Source of the DNA: Streptomyces sp. NBC_01260
Lineage (GTDB): Bacteria > Actinomycetota > Actinomycetes > Streptomycetales > Streptomycetaceae
Reading direction: 5' to 3'
DNA: 64,000 nucleotides
Assembly: GCF_036226405.1 (NCBI RefSeq)
Contig: NZ_CP108464.1
Coordinates: 5,518,001 to 5,582,000, forward strand
The notes below the pieces were generated by a model, which was not told the DNA's origin, ran no database searches, and was given only the letters and a program-made list of their open reading frames with translations. The translations under genes and the position numbers were made by a program. This document shows, piece by piece, positions 1-10,672 of this stretch (positions within the stretch are counted from its first letter, which is position 1; every line of letters begins with the position of its first letter).

Positions 1-1025
1 CTCGCACCGGTGGACCGGAGCCGGTCCGCGGCCGCCTCCACGTCGATGCCGGGCCGTGCCACCGTGCTGGACAGGACGACCACGGTCCCGGCGATCACAT
101 GACGGGGCAGCCCCTGCAGCCACTGCAGCACCGCGTACGTGCTCGTGACGCCGTCCAGCGTGGCGGGGGCGGCCAGCACACGGGCCTGGGAGGCCGTGAG
201 GGCGACCCGGGCGACCTCGGCGGGAAGCGTCTCGCAGTCGACCACGGTCACGCTGAAGTAGCGGCGCAGTGCCACCATGACCCGTTCGTACGTAGCGGTG
301 TCCAGCATCGCCCCGATCCGGCCCTGGCTGCCGGGCAGCAGCCAGGCGTTTTCGGGGAGCTGGACGAGATAGCCGGTGACGTCGAGCAGCGACATCTGCG
401 GCTCCACGATGTCCGCGAGATCGGCCGTGGTCCACCGCAGCGTCTCGGCACCGAGCCGCAACGGCAGCGAGCCGAGGGCCGGATCGGCCTCGACGAGGAG
501 GACCGGGTCCTGGCGGTAGTGCGCGTACGCCGTGCCGAGCAGCGCGGCGACGGTCGTCTTGCCCGCGCCGCCCCGGATGGACGTGACGGCGATCTGCCGA
601 CCGGTCGTCACCGGCCGCTGAAGCACCTCGGCGGTACGGGTGATCTCGGCGACCTCGCGCGCGGCAGAGGAGGAAACGATTCGGCGCAGGGCGCGCGAGG
701 CCCGTACGGCGAGCGACTCACCCTGCTGCGGCCGCCGCGCCGTGCCGGCCAGCTCCCGGTCCACCACCGCCCGCGAGTCCGGTGCGCCGGGGGGCCGGGC
801 GCCCTGCGCCGCGTAGGGGGCGCTCTCCGTGTAGGCGGGGGTGCGCGGCACCTGCGCCGGCGCAGGTGCCTGGGCCTGGATCTGGGCCTGGACCGGCGCC
901 GGTGCCGTCCGTTCGCCGGTGTCCGTCGTGCCCGGCCTGCCTGTCGTGCCCGTTGTGCCCTGCGGGGCGGCGGTGCCGCTCAGGTCGCGCAGCACATCGC
1001 TCTGCCAGTTGTCCGCGTTCGGCAT
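1..1025 (-). CDS. MinD/ParA-like ATPase of a type VII secretion locus (partial)
   Basis: The frame stays open to the left edge, so the C-terminus is missing (341 codons present). It starts with ATG at 1025 (MPNADNWQSDV). About 110 residues rich in Pro, Gln, Ala and Thr come first, then a deviant Walker A motif, RGGAGKTT, and an ADPALGSLPLRL segment, as in MinD/ParA-type P-loop ATPases. Such ATPases with disordered N-termini are common in actinobacterial Esx (type VII) secretion loci, and the next gene upstream is EccD. A role in assembling or energising the secretion machine is inferred from context. The gene lies 62 bases after the eccD stop, in the same orientation. Confidence 0.75.
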   Translation of the reverse strand, partial: MPNADNWQSDVLRDLSGTAAPQGTTGTTGRPGTTDTGERTAPAPVQAQIQAQAPAPAQVPRTPAYTESAPYAAQGARPPGAPDSRAVVDRELAGTARRPQQGESLAVRASRALRRIVSSSAAREVAEITRTAEVLQRPVTTGRQIAVTSIRGGAGKTTVAALLGTAYAHYRQDPVLLVEADPALGSLPLRLGAETLRWTTADLADIVEPQMSLLDVTGYLVQLPENAWLLPGSQGRIGAMLDTATYERVMVALRRYFSVTVVDCETLPAEVARVALTASQARVLAAPATLDGVTSTYAVLQWLQGLPRHVIAGTVVVLSSTVARPGIDVEAAADRLRSTGA

Positions 1026-1087
1026 GTCTGTCCTTCATCTCCGCTTCGATGCCCCGCCCGGAGCGCCCGCGCATGTGGTGTCAGTCG

Positions 1088-2428
1088 TCAGAACTTGTTG
1101 AGCAGCTGCCCGTACATGCCGAACACGCCGACGGTGAGCGGGAAGAGCCCCACCACGCCGATGGACTCGACGAGGTCGGCGGTGCGCCGCAGCCGGACCC
1201 GTACGTGCTCCGGCGGCTCCACCGCCAGCGCGAGCAGGGGCAGCAGCGCCGCCGCGCACAGCACGGCGATGGGCCCGGCGCCCCCGGCGTGATCCATCCA
1301 GAGCATCACCAGACGGACGACGAGGACCGCGGCGGCCGCGAAGAGCGCCACCACCTCGGCCACCAGCGGGAAAGCCCGGGCCCGGGACAGGAGCACCACC
1401 GCGACGAGCGAGGGCAGCAGCACGGTCCACACGGTCGGCCGGCCGGCCAGGGTGAGGAGCCAGCCTGCGGCGGCCGCCGACACCGAGGTGGCGAGGGTCG
1501 CGAGGGCGAGCCCGCGATGCGTGGCGGCCAGCGCGTTGCCGACATCGTGACGGCTGACGGACACCCCGCCCGAGCGCCGGTCGTCGAGCGCGGTGAGCCC
1601 CGAAGCCATCAGGGCGATCCGGGGCAGCAGGCCGAGCAGCACCACGGAGACCACGGCCATCACGGCACCGAGCCGGGCGACGTCCGACGTGACGGCGGCG
1701 ACGGCCTCCCAGACCACGGTCAGGGAGGCCGTCGCCATGGCGCCGATGAGGCCGCCCCGGCCCAGCGGTGAGAAGAAGCCGAGCAGCGCCAGCGACAGGG
1801 TCACCGCGCCCGCCACGGCGGCCAGCCGGAGCGCCCCGGACCAGTTGTACGCGTCGGCGGCCGTCCAGGCCGTGAGGATCCCGAGCACGCTGGAGGCGAG
1901 CAACAGCGCGGTCGCCAGACCGCGGTTGCCCCGCCCGAGCCGGGCGACGAGCGCACCGGCCACCAGGAGGACGACGGTGACGGCCGCCAGGGCGCCCGCC
2001 AGCGCGGTGAGCGGGAACTCGCTGCGGGCGAGCAGCGCGGCGATCACCGCGAAGGCCACCGTCGTCGCCCCCGCAGCGGCCCGCCGTGCGGCCGGACGCC
2101 AGCGCCAGGCCTGCATGTCGAGGTTGTCGGCCACCTGATCCGTGACGTCGTGGACCACCGGTGCGGGCGGCGCGGCGTGGGTCCGGACGAGCCGCAGCAT
2201 GGCGCCGTCGCCGATCCCGGCCGACGCCAGGGTGCTGTCGTGCGGAAGGGCCGAGCCGTCCGCGGTGAGCAACTGCCGGGTCAACGGCCGCGATGCGGCC
2301 CGGTCGTCCAGCAACTGCAGGAGGTCCGGAAGGAGTTGACCGACAGGAGTGTCGGAGGGCAGCACGATGTCGGCCCGACGCCGCTCACCCACCAGGGTCA
2401 CCCGGCTCATTTCCGCCCGGGAAGTCAT
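1088..2428 (-). CDS. eccD: Type VII secretion integral membrane protein EccD
   Basis: The product has 446 residues. The first ~90 form a ubiquitin-like (YukD-type) domain beginning SRVTLVGERRRADIVLPS. The rest is about eleven hydrophobic segments, the EccD architecture of the type VII (Esx) translocation channel in the cytoplasmic membrane. ATG at 2428 is chosen because GGTGAG lies seven bases upstream; GTG at 2443 and ATG at 2410 are in frame but less well placed. EccD contacts EccC and EccB in known Esx systems. The neighbouring MinD-like ATPase and small membrane protein on the same strand support the assignment. Confidence 0.85.
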   Translation of the reverse strand: MTSRAEMSRVTLVGERRRADIVLPSDTPVGQLLPDLLQLLDDRAASRPLTRQLLTADGSALPHDSTLASAGIGDGAMLRLVRTHAAPPAPVVHDVTDQVADNLDMQAWRWRPAARRAAAGATTVAFAVIAALLARSEFPLTALAGALAAVTVVLLVAGALVARLGRGNRGLATALLLASSVLGILTAWTAADAYNWSGALRLAAVAGAVTLSLALLGFFSPLGRGGLIGAMATASLTVVWEAVAAVTSDVARLGAVMAVVSVVLLGLLPRIALMASGLTALDDRRSGGVSVSRHDVGNALAATHRGLALATLATSVSAAAAGWLLTLAGRPTVWTVLLPSLVAVVLLSRARAFPLVAEVVALFAAAAVLVVRLVMLWMDHAGGAGPIAVLCAAALLPLLALAVEPPEHVRVRLRRTADLVESIGVVGLFPLTVGVFGMYGQLLNKF

Positions 2429-2573
2429 TGCTGTACTCACCACTTACGAAAACCTATCATCGCGATTTCCTGGAATTTCGGTCCAATTGGGCAAAGCGAA
2501 CCAAGCGAATAAAGTGGTCCGCGGACCCGTGGAATCCTGTGTCGGTGAATCCCGGCGCAAGCACGAGCGCTGC

Positions 2574-2876
2574 CTACGGCTGCGCCGGCTTCGTCGAACC
2601 GGCCGGGGCCGAGGGCGTGGGCTGCTCGTACTGCTGCGCCTGCCGCTGCTGTTTCTCCTGCTCGGCCTTCTGCTTGTCCAGGGTGTGCTGGAGGAACGAC
2701 CACCCCACGCACCCCGCGCACAGCACCGCCGTGATCGCGATCCCCGCGAACACCTTCCCGAGGCGTTCGTCCGCCGTCCGCCGCGCGCGCTGGGCGCCGA
2801 ACAGGAGCGCGTCCCGCATCCGGCGTCGGCGTACCCCCACCGATTCCAGCAGTTGGCTGTCGTAATCCCGTGCCAT
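2574..2876 (-). CDS. Small single-pass membrane protein beside eccD
   Basis: This 100-residue protein has a basic N-terminal half (RRRRMRDALLFGAQRARR), one transmembrane segment near residues 42-60 (VFAGIAITAVLCAGCVGW) and a Gln/Lys-rich coil ending in a Pro-rich tail. ATG at 2876 is preferred because AAAGGGGGG lies five bases before it; the in-frame ATG at 2894 has no comparable site. The topology is most likely cytoplasmic N-terminus with an exterior charged tail. Position next to eccD suggests an accessory secretion component, but no family function is recognised. Confidence 0.7.
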   Translation of the reverse strand: MARDYDSQLLESVGVRRRRMRDALLFGAQRARRTADERLGKVFAGIAITAVLCAGCVGWSFLQHTLDKQKAEQEKQQRQAQQYEQPTPSAPAGSTKPAQP

Positions 2877-2973
2877 TCGGCCCCCCTTTGCCACTGCAAT
2901 ATGTCATGTGCCGACGGGCGGGACACATCAGGGTGGCCGGAACGGGCCCTCCGTACGCCTGGTGCGTGCGGGA

Positions 2974-4434
2974 TCACTCCTGGCGCAGGGCGAGCCACAA
3001 CTCCGTACGTACATCCATGTCGTCGAGATCCGTTTCCAGCAACACCCCGCACCGCGCGATGCGCTGGCGGACCGTATTGCGGTGGACCTGGAGGGCGGTC
3101 GCCGTGCGGTCCCAGCTGCCGTGCAGGCTCAGCCAGCAGCGCAGCGTCTCGACGAGGGGCTCGGTAAGCGGGGCCAGCAGGGCGCGGGCGTGCGCCTCCG
3201 CGGCCTCCCTCGGGATCAGCGCGGCCAGACCGCGGCCGGTGTCCGTGCGGTGGTGGGCCAGCGGGGTGCGGGTCGCCTCCGCGCGGCCGAGGGCGCGGGA
3301 GGCCTGGGCGTCGGCCACGTCCAGTGCCGTGATCGCGGTGGGGGCCGACGCGCCGAGCGTCCACCCGGCCTGCGGGGTGATCCGCTCGCCGCCGGGCACC
3401 AGCACCCGTACCGCGTCGCGGCCCCGGCCCGCGTCGACCAGCGCCGAGCCCAGGGCCGCGCCGAGCGCCCCGGCCGTGAGCGGGTCCACCGGGTCGCCGC
3501 CGCTGCGGCGCGCGTGCACCACCGTCCACTGCTCCGCGCCGCCCAGCAGCGGGGCGACGCCCGCCGGGTCCGCGCCCAGCAGCAGCCGGACCAGCGCCGC
3601 CGAGCGGCCCGCGGCGTCGGCGCCCTGGTGCGGGGCGGCCAGCAGGGAGAGCAGGACGACCGCGACCCCGGCGATGGTGTGGTCGCCCGCCTCGCGCCGA
3701 TGCGTCGCCAGCGTCAGGACGAGCCCCTGTCCGCCGCCGAGCGCGTACGCGGCGAGATGAGTGGCGCCCAGGGTGTCGGTGGCCGAGGTGGGCGCGGGGC
3801 GCACGACCGGCGAGACCACCCGGGAGAGCCGGGTGAGCGCGGCCCGCACACCGGGGGCCGGTGTCCGGCCCGCCGCGTGCAGCTCCTCGCCGTCGGCCGT
3901 GAGCAGGACCGCCCGCCCCTCCAGCTGGGCCGCCAGCTGGTGCAGCACGGCCGGCACCGGATCGGTCCTGGCCGCCGCCGTCGCCAGGGCCTGCTGGGCG
4001 CGCGTCACCCGGCGCAGCTCGCGCAGGCGGGCCTCCGCCATCAGCCGCCACACCGCACGGGCGATCGCCGTGAACGGGGTCTCGGGCGGCACCTCGATCA
4101 GCGGCAGCCCGTACCGGTCGCACGCCGCGACCAGCTCCGCGGGCACCGTCTCGTGCACCGGCCGCACCCCGAAACCGAGCGCCGCCGCCCCCGCCTCCAC
4201 CAGCCGGGACACATAGGTGTCCGGGTCCGTGAGCAGCACGCCGGCGCTCAGCAGCAGCTCACCGCCGAGCAGATACGGGTACGGGTCGGCCATCTCCGAG
4301 GTGTGCACCCACAGCAGCTCCGCCTCGGCCGGCCCCGCGATGCCGCGCAGCCCGAGCTCCTCCCGGGCCAGCAGCTCGGTCAGCCGGATGGGCGGGGTCG
4401 GCGGTGCTGTCGGTCCGGCGGGGAGTTCCGGCAT
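2974..4434 (-). CDS. PucR-family transcriptional regulator
   Basis: The product has 486 residues. It has an N-terminal PucR-type ligand domain (ELLWVHTSEMADPYPYLLGGELLLS), a GGDEF-like middle and a C-terminal PucR helix-turn-helix (SWDRTATALQVHRNTVRQRI). It is divergent from a sodium:solute symporter, with an agmatinase and a ThDP enzyme behind it. PucR/CdaR-type proteins usually sense a catabolic substrate and act on adjacent genes. A palindrome starts one base before its own start codon and recurs upstream of the agmatinase, so it probably controls itself and both transcripts. There is no clear Shine-Dalgarno before the ATG, which may mean a leaderless message. Confidence 0.85.
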   Translation of the reverse strand: MPELPAGPTAPPTPPIRLTELLAREELGLRGIAGPAEAELLWVHTSEMADPYPYLLGGELLLSAGVLLTDPDTYVSRLVEAGAAALGFGVRPVHETVPAELVAACDRYGLPLIEVPPETPFTAIARAVWRLMAEARLRELRRVTRAQQALATAAARTDPVPAVLHQLAAQLEGRAVLLTADGEELHAAGRTPAPGVRAALTRLSRVVSPVVRPAPTSATDTLGATHLAAYALGGGQGLVLTLATHRREAGDHTIAGVAVVLLSLLAAPHQGADAAGRSAALVRLLLGADPAGVAPLLGGAEQWTVVHARRSGGDPVDPLTAGALGAALGSALVDAGRGRDAVRVLVPGGERITPQAGWTLGASAPTAITALDVADAQASRALGRAEATRTPLAHHRTDTGRGLAALIPREAAEAHARALLAPLTEPLVETLRCWLSLHGSWDRTATALQVHRNTVRQRIARCGVLLETDLDDMDVRTELWLALRQE

Positions 4435-4509
4435 GGATGGTTCATCCGTTCAGTGCGGCGAGAGTGGATGAAACGTACACTTCAGCGCCGCTTCCCGGCC
4501 ACCTACCGT
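4435..4509 (+). promoter_or_regulatory. Candidate PucR operator and symporter promoter, copy A
   Basis: A 13-bp palindrome, GGATGGTTCATCC (4435-4447), is followed 31 bases on (start to start) by GGATGAAACGTACACTTCA (4466-4484). A -10-like TACCGT lies at 4504-4509. The same elements in the same spacing occur before the agmatinase gene. The palindrome abuts the pucR start codon, so binding there should also affect pucR. No convincing -35 box is seen. Confidence 0.65.
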
Positions 4510-4608
4510 CTTCACCACGCCCGAACACCGGACATCCGGACATCCGGGCACGCGGGTATCCGGAGACCCGGACACCCGAACCTTGTGAAGTGAGACGGAG
4601 GGAAGCCC

Positions 4609-6084
4609 ATGGCAGTCGACTACGCCGTGATCGTCGTCTATCTGGCCGGCATGCTCGCCATGGGCTGGTGGGGCATGCGCCGCGCCAAGTCCAAGAGCGA
4701 GTTCCTGGTGGCGGGCCGTCGGCTCGGCCCCTGGATGTACTCCGGCACCATGGCCGCCATCGTCCTCGGCGGCGCCTCCACGATCGGCGGGGTCGGCCTC
4801 GGCTACCAGTACGGACTCTCCGGCGCCTGGATGGTCTTCACCATCGGTCTGGGCCTGCTCGCCCTCTCCGTGTTCTTCTCCGCCCGCATCGCGCGGCTGA
4901 AGGTCTACACCGTCTCCGAGATGCTGGACCTGCGCTACGGCGGCCGGGCCGGCCTCATCTCGGGCATCGTCATGTGGGCGTACACGCTGATGCTCGCGGT
5001 CACCTCGACCATCGCGTACGCCACCATCTTCGACGTCCTCTTCGACATGAACCGGACCGTCGCGATCATCCTCGGCGGCGCCATCGTCGTCGCGTACTCG
5101 ACGCTCGGCGGCATGTGGTCGATCACGCTCACCGACATGGTGCAGTTCGTCGTGAAGACCATCGGCGTACTGCTGCTCCTGCTGCCCATCGCGGTGATCA
5201 AGGCGGGCGGCTTCAGTGAGATGAAGGCCAAGCTCCCCACCGAGTACTTCGACCCGCTCGGCATCGGCGGCGAGACGATCTTCACGTACGTCCTGATCTA
5301 CACCTTCGGCATGCTGATCGGCCAGGACATCTGGCAGCGGGTGTTCACCGCCCGCAGCGACCGCACGGCCCGCCTGGGCGGGACCGTCGCCGGTACGTAC
5401 TGCCTGGTGTACGCGGTCGCGGGAGCGGTCATCGGCACGGCGGCCAAGGTCATGTACCCGAAGTTGCCCACCGCGGACGCCGCCTTCGCGACCATCGTCA
5501 AGGACGAACTCCCGGTCGGTGTGCGGGGTCTGGTGCTGGCCGCCGCACTCGCCGCGGTGATGTCCACGTCCTCCGGCGCGCTGATCGCCTGCGCGACGGT
5601 GGCCAACAACGACATCTGGTCGCGGATCAGGGGCGCGGTCACGCGCGGCGGGGACGGCGCGGAACACGACGAGGTGAAGGGCAACCGCGTCTTCATCCTG
5701 ATCATGGGCGTCGCCGTCATCGCCATAGCCATCGCGCTCAACAACGTGGTCGAGGCCCTGACCGTCGCCTACAACCTCCTCGTCGGCGGACTGCTGGTAC
5801 CGATCCTGGGCGGCCTGCTCTGGCGCCGCGGCACGGCGGCCGGAGCGCTGGCCGCCGTGTCGGTGGGCGGCGCGGCGGTGATCGGCCTGATGGCGGGCTA
5901 CGGAATCCTCGCCAACGAACCCGTCTACTACGGACTCCTGGCCTCGCTCGCCGTCTACGTCGTCGTCTCACTGGCGACGAAGCCGACGGACGCGGCGGTA
6001 CTCCTCGCCTGGCGCGAGCGGCTGGCCGGACGGGGCGGGCAGACGGCTCCCCAGGAGCCGGCGGAACAACCGGTCGCGGGCTGA
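4609..6084 (+). CDS. Sodium:solute symporter (SSS family)
   Basis: The product has 491 residues with about thirteen predicted transmembrane helices, beginning VDYAVIVVYLAGMLAMGWWG. The sequence GRRLGPWMYSGTMAAIVLGGASTIGG and the later LAAALAAVMSTSSGALIACATVANNDIW are typical of the SSS family, whose members import solutes with sodium across the cytoplasmic membrane. The ATG is preceded by GGAGGGA at eight bases. The substrate cannot be read from the sequence. Co-regulation with an agmatinase-family enzyme suggests a guanidino compound or polyamine precursor. Short direct repeats containing CCGGACATCC lie in the leader at 4525-4585. Confidence 0.85.
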   Translation: MAVDYAVIVVYLAGMLAMGWWGMRRAKSKSEFLVAGRRLGPWMYSGTMAAIVLGGASTIGGVGLGYQYGLSGAWMVFTIGLGLLALSVFFSARIARLKVYTVSEMLDLRYGGRAGLISGIVMWAYTLMLAVTSTIAYATIFDVLFDMNRTVAIILGGAIVVAYSTLGGMWSITLTDMVQFVVKTIGVLLLLLPIAVIKAGGFSEMKAKLPTEYFDPLGIGGETIFTYVLIYTFGMLIGQDIWQRVFTARSDRTARLGGTVAGTYCLVYAVAGAVIGTAAKVMYPKLPTADAAFATIVKDELPVGVRGLVLAAALAAVMSTSSGALIACATVANNDIWSRIRGAVTRGGDGAEHDEVKGNRVFILIMGVAVIAIAIALNNVVEALTVAYNLLVGGLLVPILGGLLWRRGTAAGALAAVSVGGAAVIGLMAGYGILANEPVYYGLLASLAVYVVVSLATKPTDAAVLLAWRERLAGRGGQTAPQEPAEQPVAG

Positions 6085-6100
6085 GCACCCTCCCGTCCCG

Positions 6101-6147
6101 CCCGATGCCGCACCACCGCGCTGTCAGTGCCGTGGTGCAGCATCGGG
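6101..6147 (+). terminator. Stem-loop between symporter and DUF5713 gene
   Basis: A 16-base arm (6101-6116) pairs with 6132-6147 apart from one C-A mismatch, leaving a 15-base loop. It begins 16 bases after the symporter stop and ends just before the next ribosome site, so it may be a terminator or attenuator. There is no U tract. Confidence 0.6.
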
Positions 6148-6169
6148 AGCGAAGACAAGGGGAACCACC

Positions 6170-6511
6170 ATGGCGATCGCCAACGAACATGTCGCGCAGC
6201 ACTCGTTTCTGCTCCCTCTCTACGAGGACGAGTACTTCCCGGACCACGTCCTGGACAAGGGCAGGGCAGTGCTGCTGCGGCTCTGCGAACGGATCGAGGC
6301 GGAGCGCCCCGCCGACGTCACGGCGCTGTACGCGCTGACCGAGGTGGCGACCGAGGAGTTCAACGCCCTGGAGGCGGAGTTCGAGGCGGCGGGCAGCGAG
6401 ATCGAGACGGTCGCCCGCGAGGAGATCGCCGAGGCGTTCTGGTTCATCGCGACGGCCTACGGCTTCCCGGACCCGGACGTGGAGAAGCTGATCGCCGCGC
6501 GCGAATGGTGA
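6170..6511 (+). CDS. DUF5713 family protein
   Basis: This is a 113-residue, acidic, cytoplasmic, mostly helical protein. The segment LLPLYEDEYFPDHVLDKGRAVL matches the conserved start of DUF5713, a family of unknown function common in Streptomyces. AAGGGGA precedes the ATG. It lies between the symporter and the agmatinase, but the stem-loop upstream and the separate promoter downstream suggest its own transcript. No catalytic motif is apparent. Confidence 0.75.
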   Translation: MAIANEHVAQHSFLLPLYEDEYFPDHVLDKGRAVLLRLCERIEAERPADVTALYALTEVATEEFNALEAEFEAAGSEIETVAREEIAEAFWFIATAYGFPDPDVEKLIAAREW

Positions 6512-6569
6512 CGGCTCGTCCCGCTCGCTTCCCTCACCGGCCGCCATCAGCTGTTATCGCCCGATGAAT

Positions 6570-6644
6570 GGATGATTCATCTGTTCTGGGTGATGAGAAT
6601 GGATGAAACGTACACTTCAGGCCGGCTGTCGGGCCGCCTAGCGT
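6570..6644 (+). promoter_or_regulatory. Candidate PucR operator and agmatinase promoter, copy B
   Basis: Palindrome GGATGATTCATCT (6570-6582) and the element GGATGAAACGTACACTTCA (6601-6619) repeat copy A with the same 31-base offset. A -10-like TAGCGT lies at 6639-6644, again 19 bases after the second element. The 19-base element is identical in both copies, which argues for selection and a shared regulator. Confidence 0.7.
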
Positions 6645-6736
6645 CATCAGTGGACCCGTGCGGGTGCTTCCATGCCGTTCCGGGAGATCCGGCACACTCG
6701 AAGCAGCGCGTCATCGAAGGAAAGGCCACCCACCCC

Positions 6737-7701
6737 ATGAGCAGCACCGAAACGCCGCGCGGCCCCGTCGACTCCTCCCGCGTCCCGCGGTACGCGGGGC
6801 CGGCGACGTTCGCCCGGCTGCCCCGGCTCGACGAGGTCGGCCGGGCCGATGTCGCCGTGGTCGGCGTGCCCTTCGACAGCGGGGTCTCCTACCGGCCCGG
6901 CGCCCGGTTCGGCGGCAACGCGATCCGGGAGGCCTCGCGGCTGCTGCGCCCGTACAACCCGGCACAGGACGCCTCTCCGTTCGCCCTCGCGCAGGTCGCC
7001 GACGCCGGTGACATCGCGGCCAACCCCTTCAACATCAACGAGGCCGTCGAGACGATCGAGGCCGCGGCCGACGATCTGCTCGGCACCGGCGCCCGTCTGA
7101 TGACGCTCGGCGGCGACCACACCATCGCGCTGCCGCTGCTGCGCTCCGTCGCCAAGAAGCACGGCCCCGTCGCGCTGCTCCACTTCGACGCGCACCTCGA
7201 CACCTGGGACACCTACTTCGGCGCCGAGTACACCCACGGCACCCCGTTCCGCCGGGCCGTCGAGGAGGGCATCCTCGACACCTCCGCGCTCTCCCACGTC
7301 GGCACCCGCGGCCCGCTGTACGGCAAGCAGGACCTCACCGACGACGCCAAGATGGGCTTCGGGATCGTGACCTCCGCCGACGTCATGCGGCGCGGCGTCG
7401 ACGAGATCACCGACCAGCTGCGCCAGCGCATCGGCGGCCGGCCGCTCTACATCTCCATCGACATCGACGTGCTGGACCCGGCGCACGCTCCCGGCACCGG
7501 CACCCCGGAGGCCGGCGGTCTCACCTCCCGCGAGCTCCTCGAAATCGTGCGCGGGCTCTCCTCCTGCAACCTGGTCTCCGCCGACCTGGTCGAGGTCGCC
7601 CCCGCGTACGACCACGCCGAGATCACGTCCGTCGCCGCCTCGCACACCGCGTACGAGCTGACGACGATCATGACCCGCCAGATCGCGGAGGCCGGGCAGA
7701 A

Positions 7702-7705
<4 letters not shown>
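6737..7705 (+). CDS. speB: Agmatinase-family ureohydrolase
   Basis: The product has 322 residues, the usual length for agmatinase/guanidinobutyrase. The manganese-binding motifs of the ureohydrolase family are present in order: [16 protein letters not shown] and [19 protein letters not shown]. These enzymes hydrolyse a guanidino group to release urea; agmatine gives putrescine, but guanidinobutyrate and similar acids are common substrates of close paralogues, so the symbol is by family only. ATG at 6737 follows AAGGAAAGG. The stop overlaps the next gene by four bases, so the two are translationally coupled, behind the repeated PucR-type operator. Confidence 0.85.
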
Positions 7706-9387
<1,682 letters not shown>

Positions 9388-9401
9388 AGGGCCGGTCGTT
9401 T

Positions 9402-9432
9402 CGCACCCGGAGCCGTTACGGCTCCGGGTGCG
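9402..9432 (+). terminator. Hairpin terminator after the ThDP enzyme gene
   Basis: A perfect 13-bp stem (9402-9414 with 9420-9432) has a five-base loop, GTTAC. It begins 14 bases after the stop codon. U-poor hairpins like this are normal terminators in Streptomyces. Confidence 0.8.
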
Positions 9433-9600
9433 TCGCGTTGATCCCGTCGTGCGGCGGTCATGGCGGTCGCGGCAGAACAGAACGGCTTGTGGCGAACCGG
9501 ACTTCCCTCGCATACAACTTTCCGGCTGTCCGCGAGTCATCTCTGACGGGCGTGCCGGGGGGCGCGCCCGCAGGAATCACTCAGGGGACGGGAACGCATC

Positions 9601-10554
9601 ATGAACACCCACATATCCCGCCGCGCCCGCGGCGCGCTCTGCGCCGCGCTGGCCGCCGGTGTGCTCGTACCCGTGGCGCTCGGCGCGGCGCCCGCCGCCG
9701 CCGCGACGCCGACGGTGAGCTGCACGTCCGGCAGGGCCGGACTCGCCGCCAAGCTGTCGAAGGACATCACCGCAGCGCTCAAGGGGCGCAAGTCGACCAC
9801 CGCGGTGGCGCTCTACGACCGGACCACCAGGACGACGTGCACGCTGCGCTCCACGTCGAAGTACGACTCCGCCAGCGTCGTGAAGGCGACCGTGCTGGCC
9901 ACGCTGCTCTGGGACAACGCCAAGCACAACCGCCACCTCACACAGCGCGAGATCGACCTCAGCACCGCCATGATCACCAAGTCCGACAACAACGCCACCA
10001 CCAGCCTGTGGAAGCAGCTCGGCGCCACCAAGGTCCAGGCGTTCCTCAAGGCGGCCGGCATGACGCACACCACACCCGGGTCCGGCGGCTACTGGGGGCT
10101 GACGCAGATCACCGCGCAGGACGAGCAGCGGCTGCTGACGCTGCTCACCGCGAAGAACTCCGTGCTCAGCGACAGCGCACGCTCCTACGAGCTCGGGCTG
10201 ATGCGCAAGGTCGTCTCCGCGCAGCGCTGGGGAACGCCCGCCGGAGCCCCGGCCGGGGCCACCGTGCAGCTCAAGAACGGCTGGCTGCAGCGGTCCACCC
10301 ACGGCTGGCGGGTGCACAGCATCGGCGCCTTCACGGGCAACGGCCACGACTACGCGCTCACGGTGCTCACCCAGGACAACAAGACGATGAGTGACGGCGT
10401 CAACACCATCCAGGCCGTGGCGCGGGCCGTGCACAAGGACCTGAACCCGCGCATCCTCAGGGCGAGGCCCGCCACCGTGCCCGCCGCCCCGCAGGAGGCG
10501 ATCCCGCCGGTCCCCGAGGCCCCGGCCGGCCGGATGCTCACCGCGAAGCCGTAG
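9601..10554 (+). CDS. Secreted class A beta-lactamase-like serine hydrolase
   Basis: The product has 317 residues with a Sec-type signal peptide ending near residue 35 (LGAAPAAAA). The serine-hydrolase motifs of the penicillin-recognising fold are in order: S92-V-V-K95, S128-D-N130 and K225-N-G227, the last replacing the usual KTG. The general-base glutamate of true class A enzymes was not identified, so penicillin hydrolysis is uncertain. It could be a peptidoglycan-directed or resistance hydrolase. A Pro/Ala-rich tail follows the domain. The gene stands alone between two hairpin or repeat regions. Confidence 0.8.
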   Translation: MNTHISRRARGALCAALAAGVLVPVALGAAPAAAATPTVSCTSGRAGLAAKLSKDITAALKGRKSTTAVALYDRTTRTTCTLRSTSKYDSASVVKATVLATLLWDNAKHNRHLTQREIDLSTAMITKSDNNATTSLWKQLGATKVQAFLKAAGMTHTTPGSGGYWGLTQITAQDEQRLLTLLTAKNSVLSDSARSYELGLMRKVVSAQRWGTPAGAPAGATVQLKNGWLQRSTHGWRVHSIGAFTGNGHDYALTVLTQDNKTMSDGVNTIQAVARAVHKDLNPRILRARPATVPAAPQEAIPPVPEAPAGRMLTAKP

Positions 10555-10576
10555 CCCCGGACCGGCAGCCCCGAAA

Positions 10577-10672
10577 GATACGGGACCGGCCCGCGAAGGA
10601 GGTCCCGTATCCCGGGGAGTCCTACGCCGATGGTCCCGTATCCGGGGGGCGGTCTACACCGATGGTCCCGTA
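10577..10672. repeat. Helically phased repeats upstream of the ABC exporter
   Basis: GGTCCCGTA occurs at 10601, 10632 and 10664, spaced 31 and 32 bases, within a partly duplicated unit of about 31 bp. An inverted copy, GATACGGGACC, at 10577-10587 can pair with 10601-10611 (11-bp stem, 13-base loop). The array covers the gap between the serine hydrolase and the exporter. It could be a terminator plus operators for an unseen regulator. Confidence 0.7.

Noticed and set aside
99..1292. Long plus-strand open frame opposite the ATPase and EccD
   Set aside because: It is the shadow of the minus-strand ATPase/eccD genes: Arg/Gly-rich, with no domain and no ribosome site.
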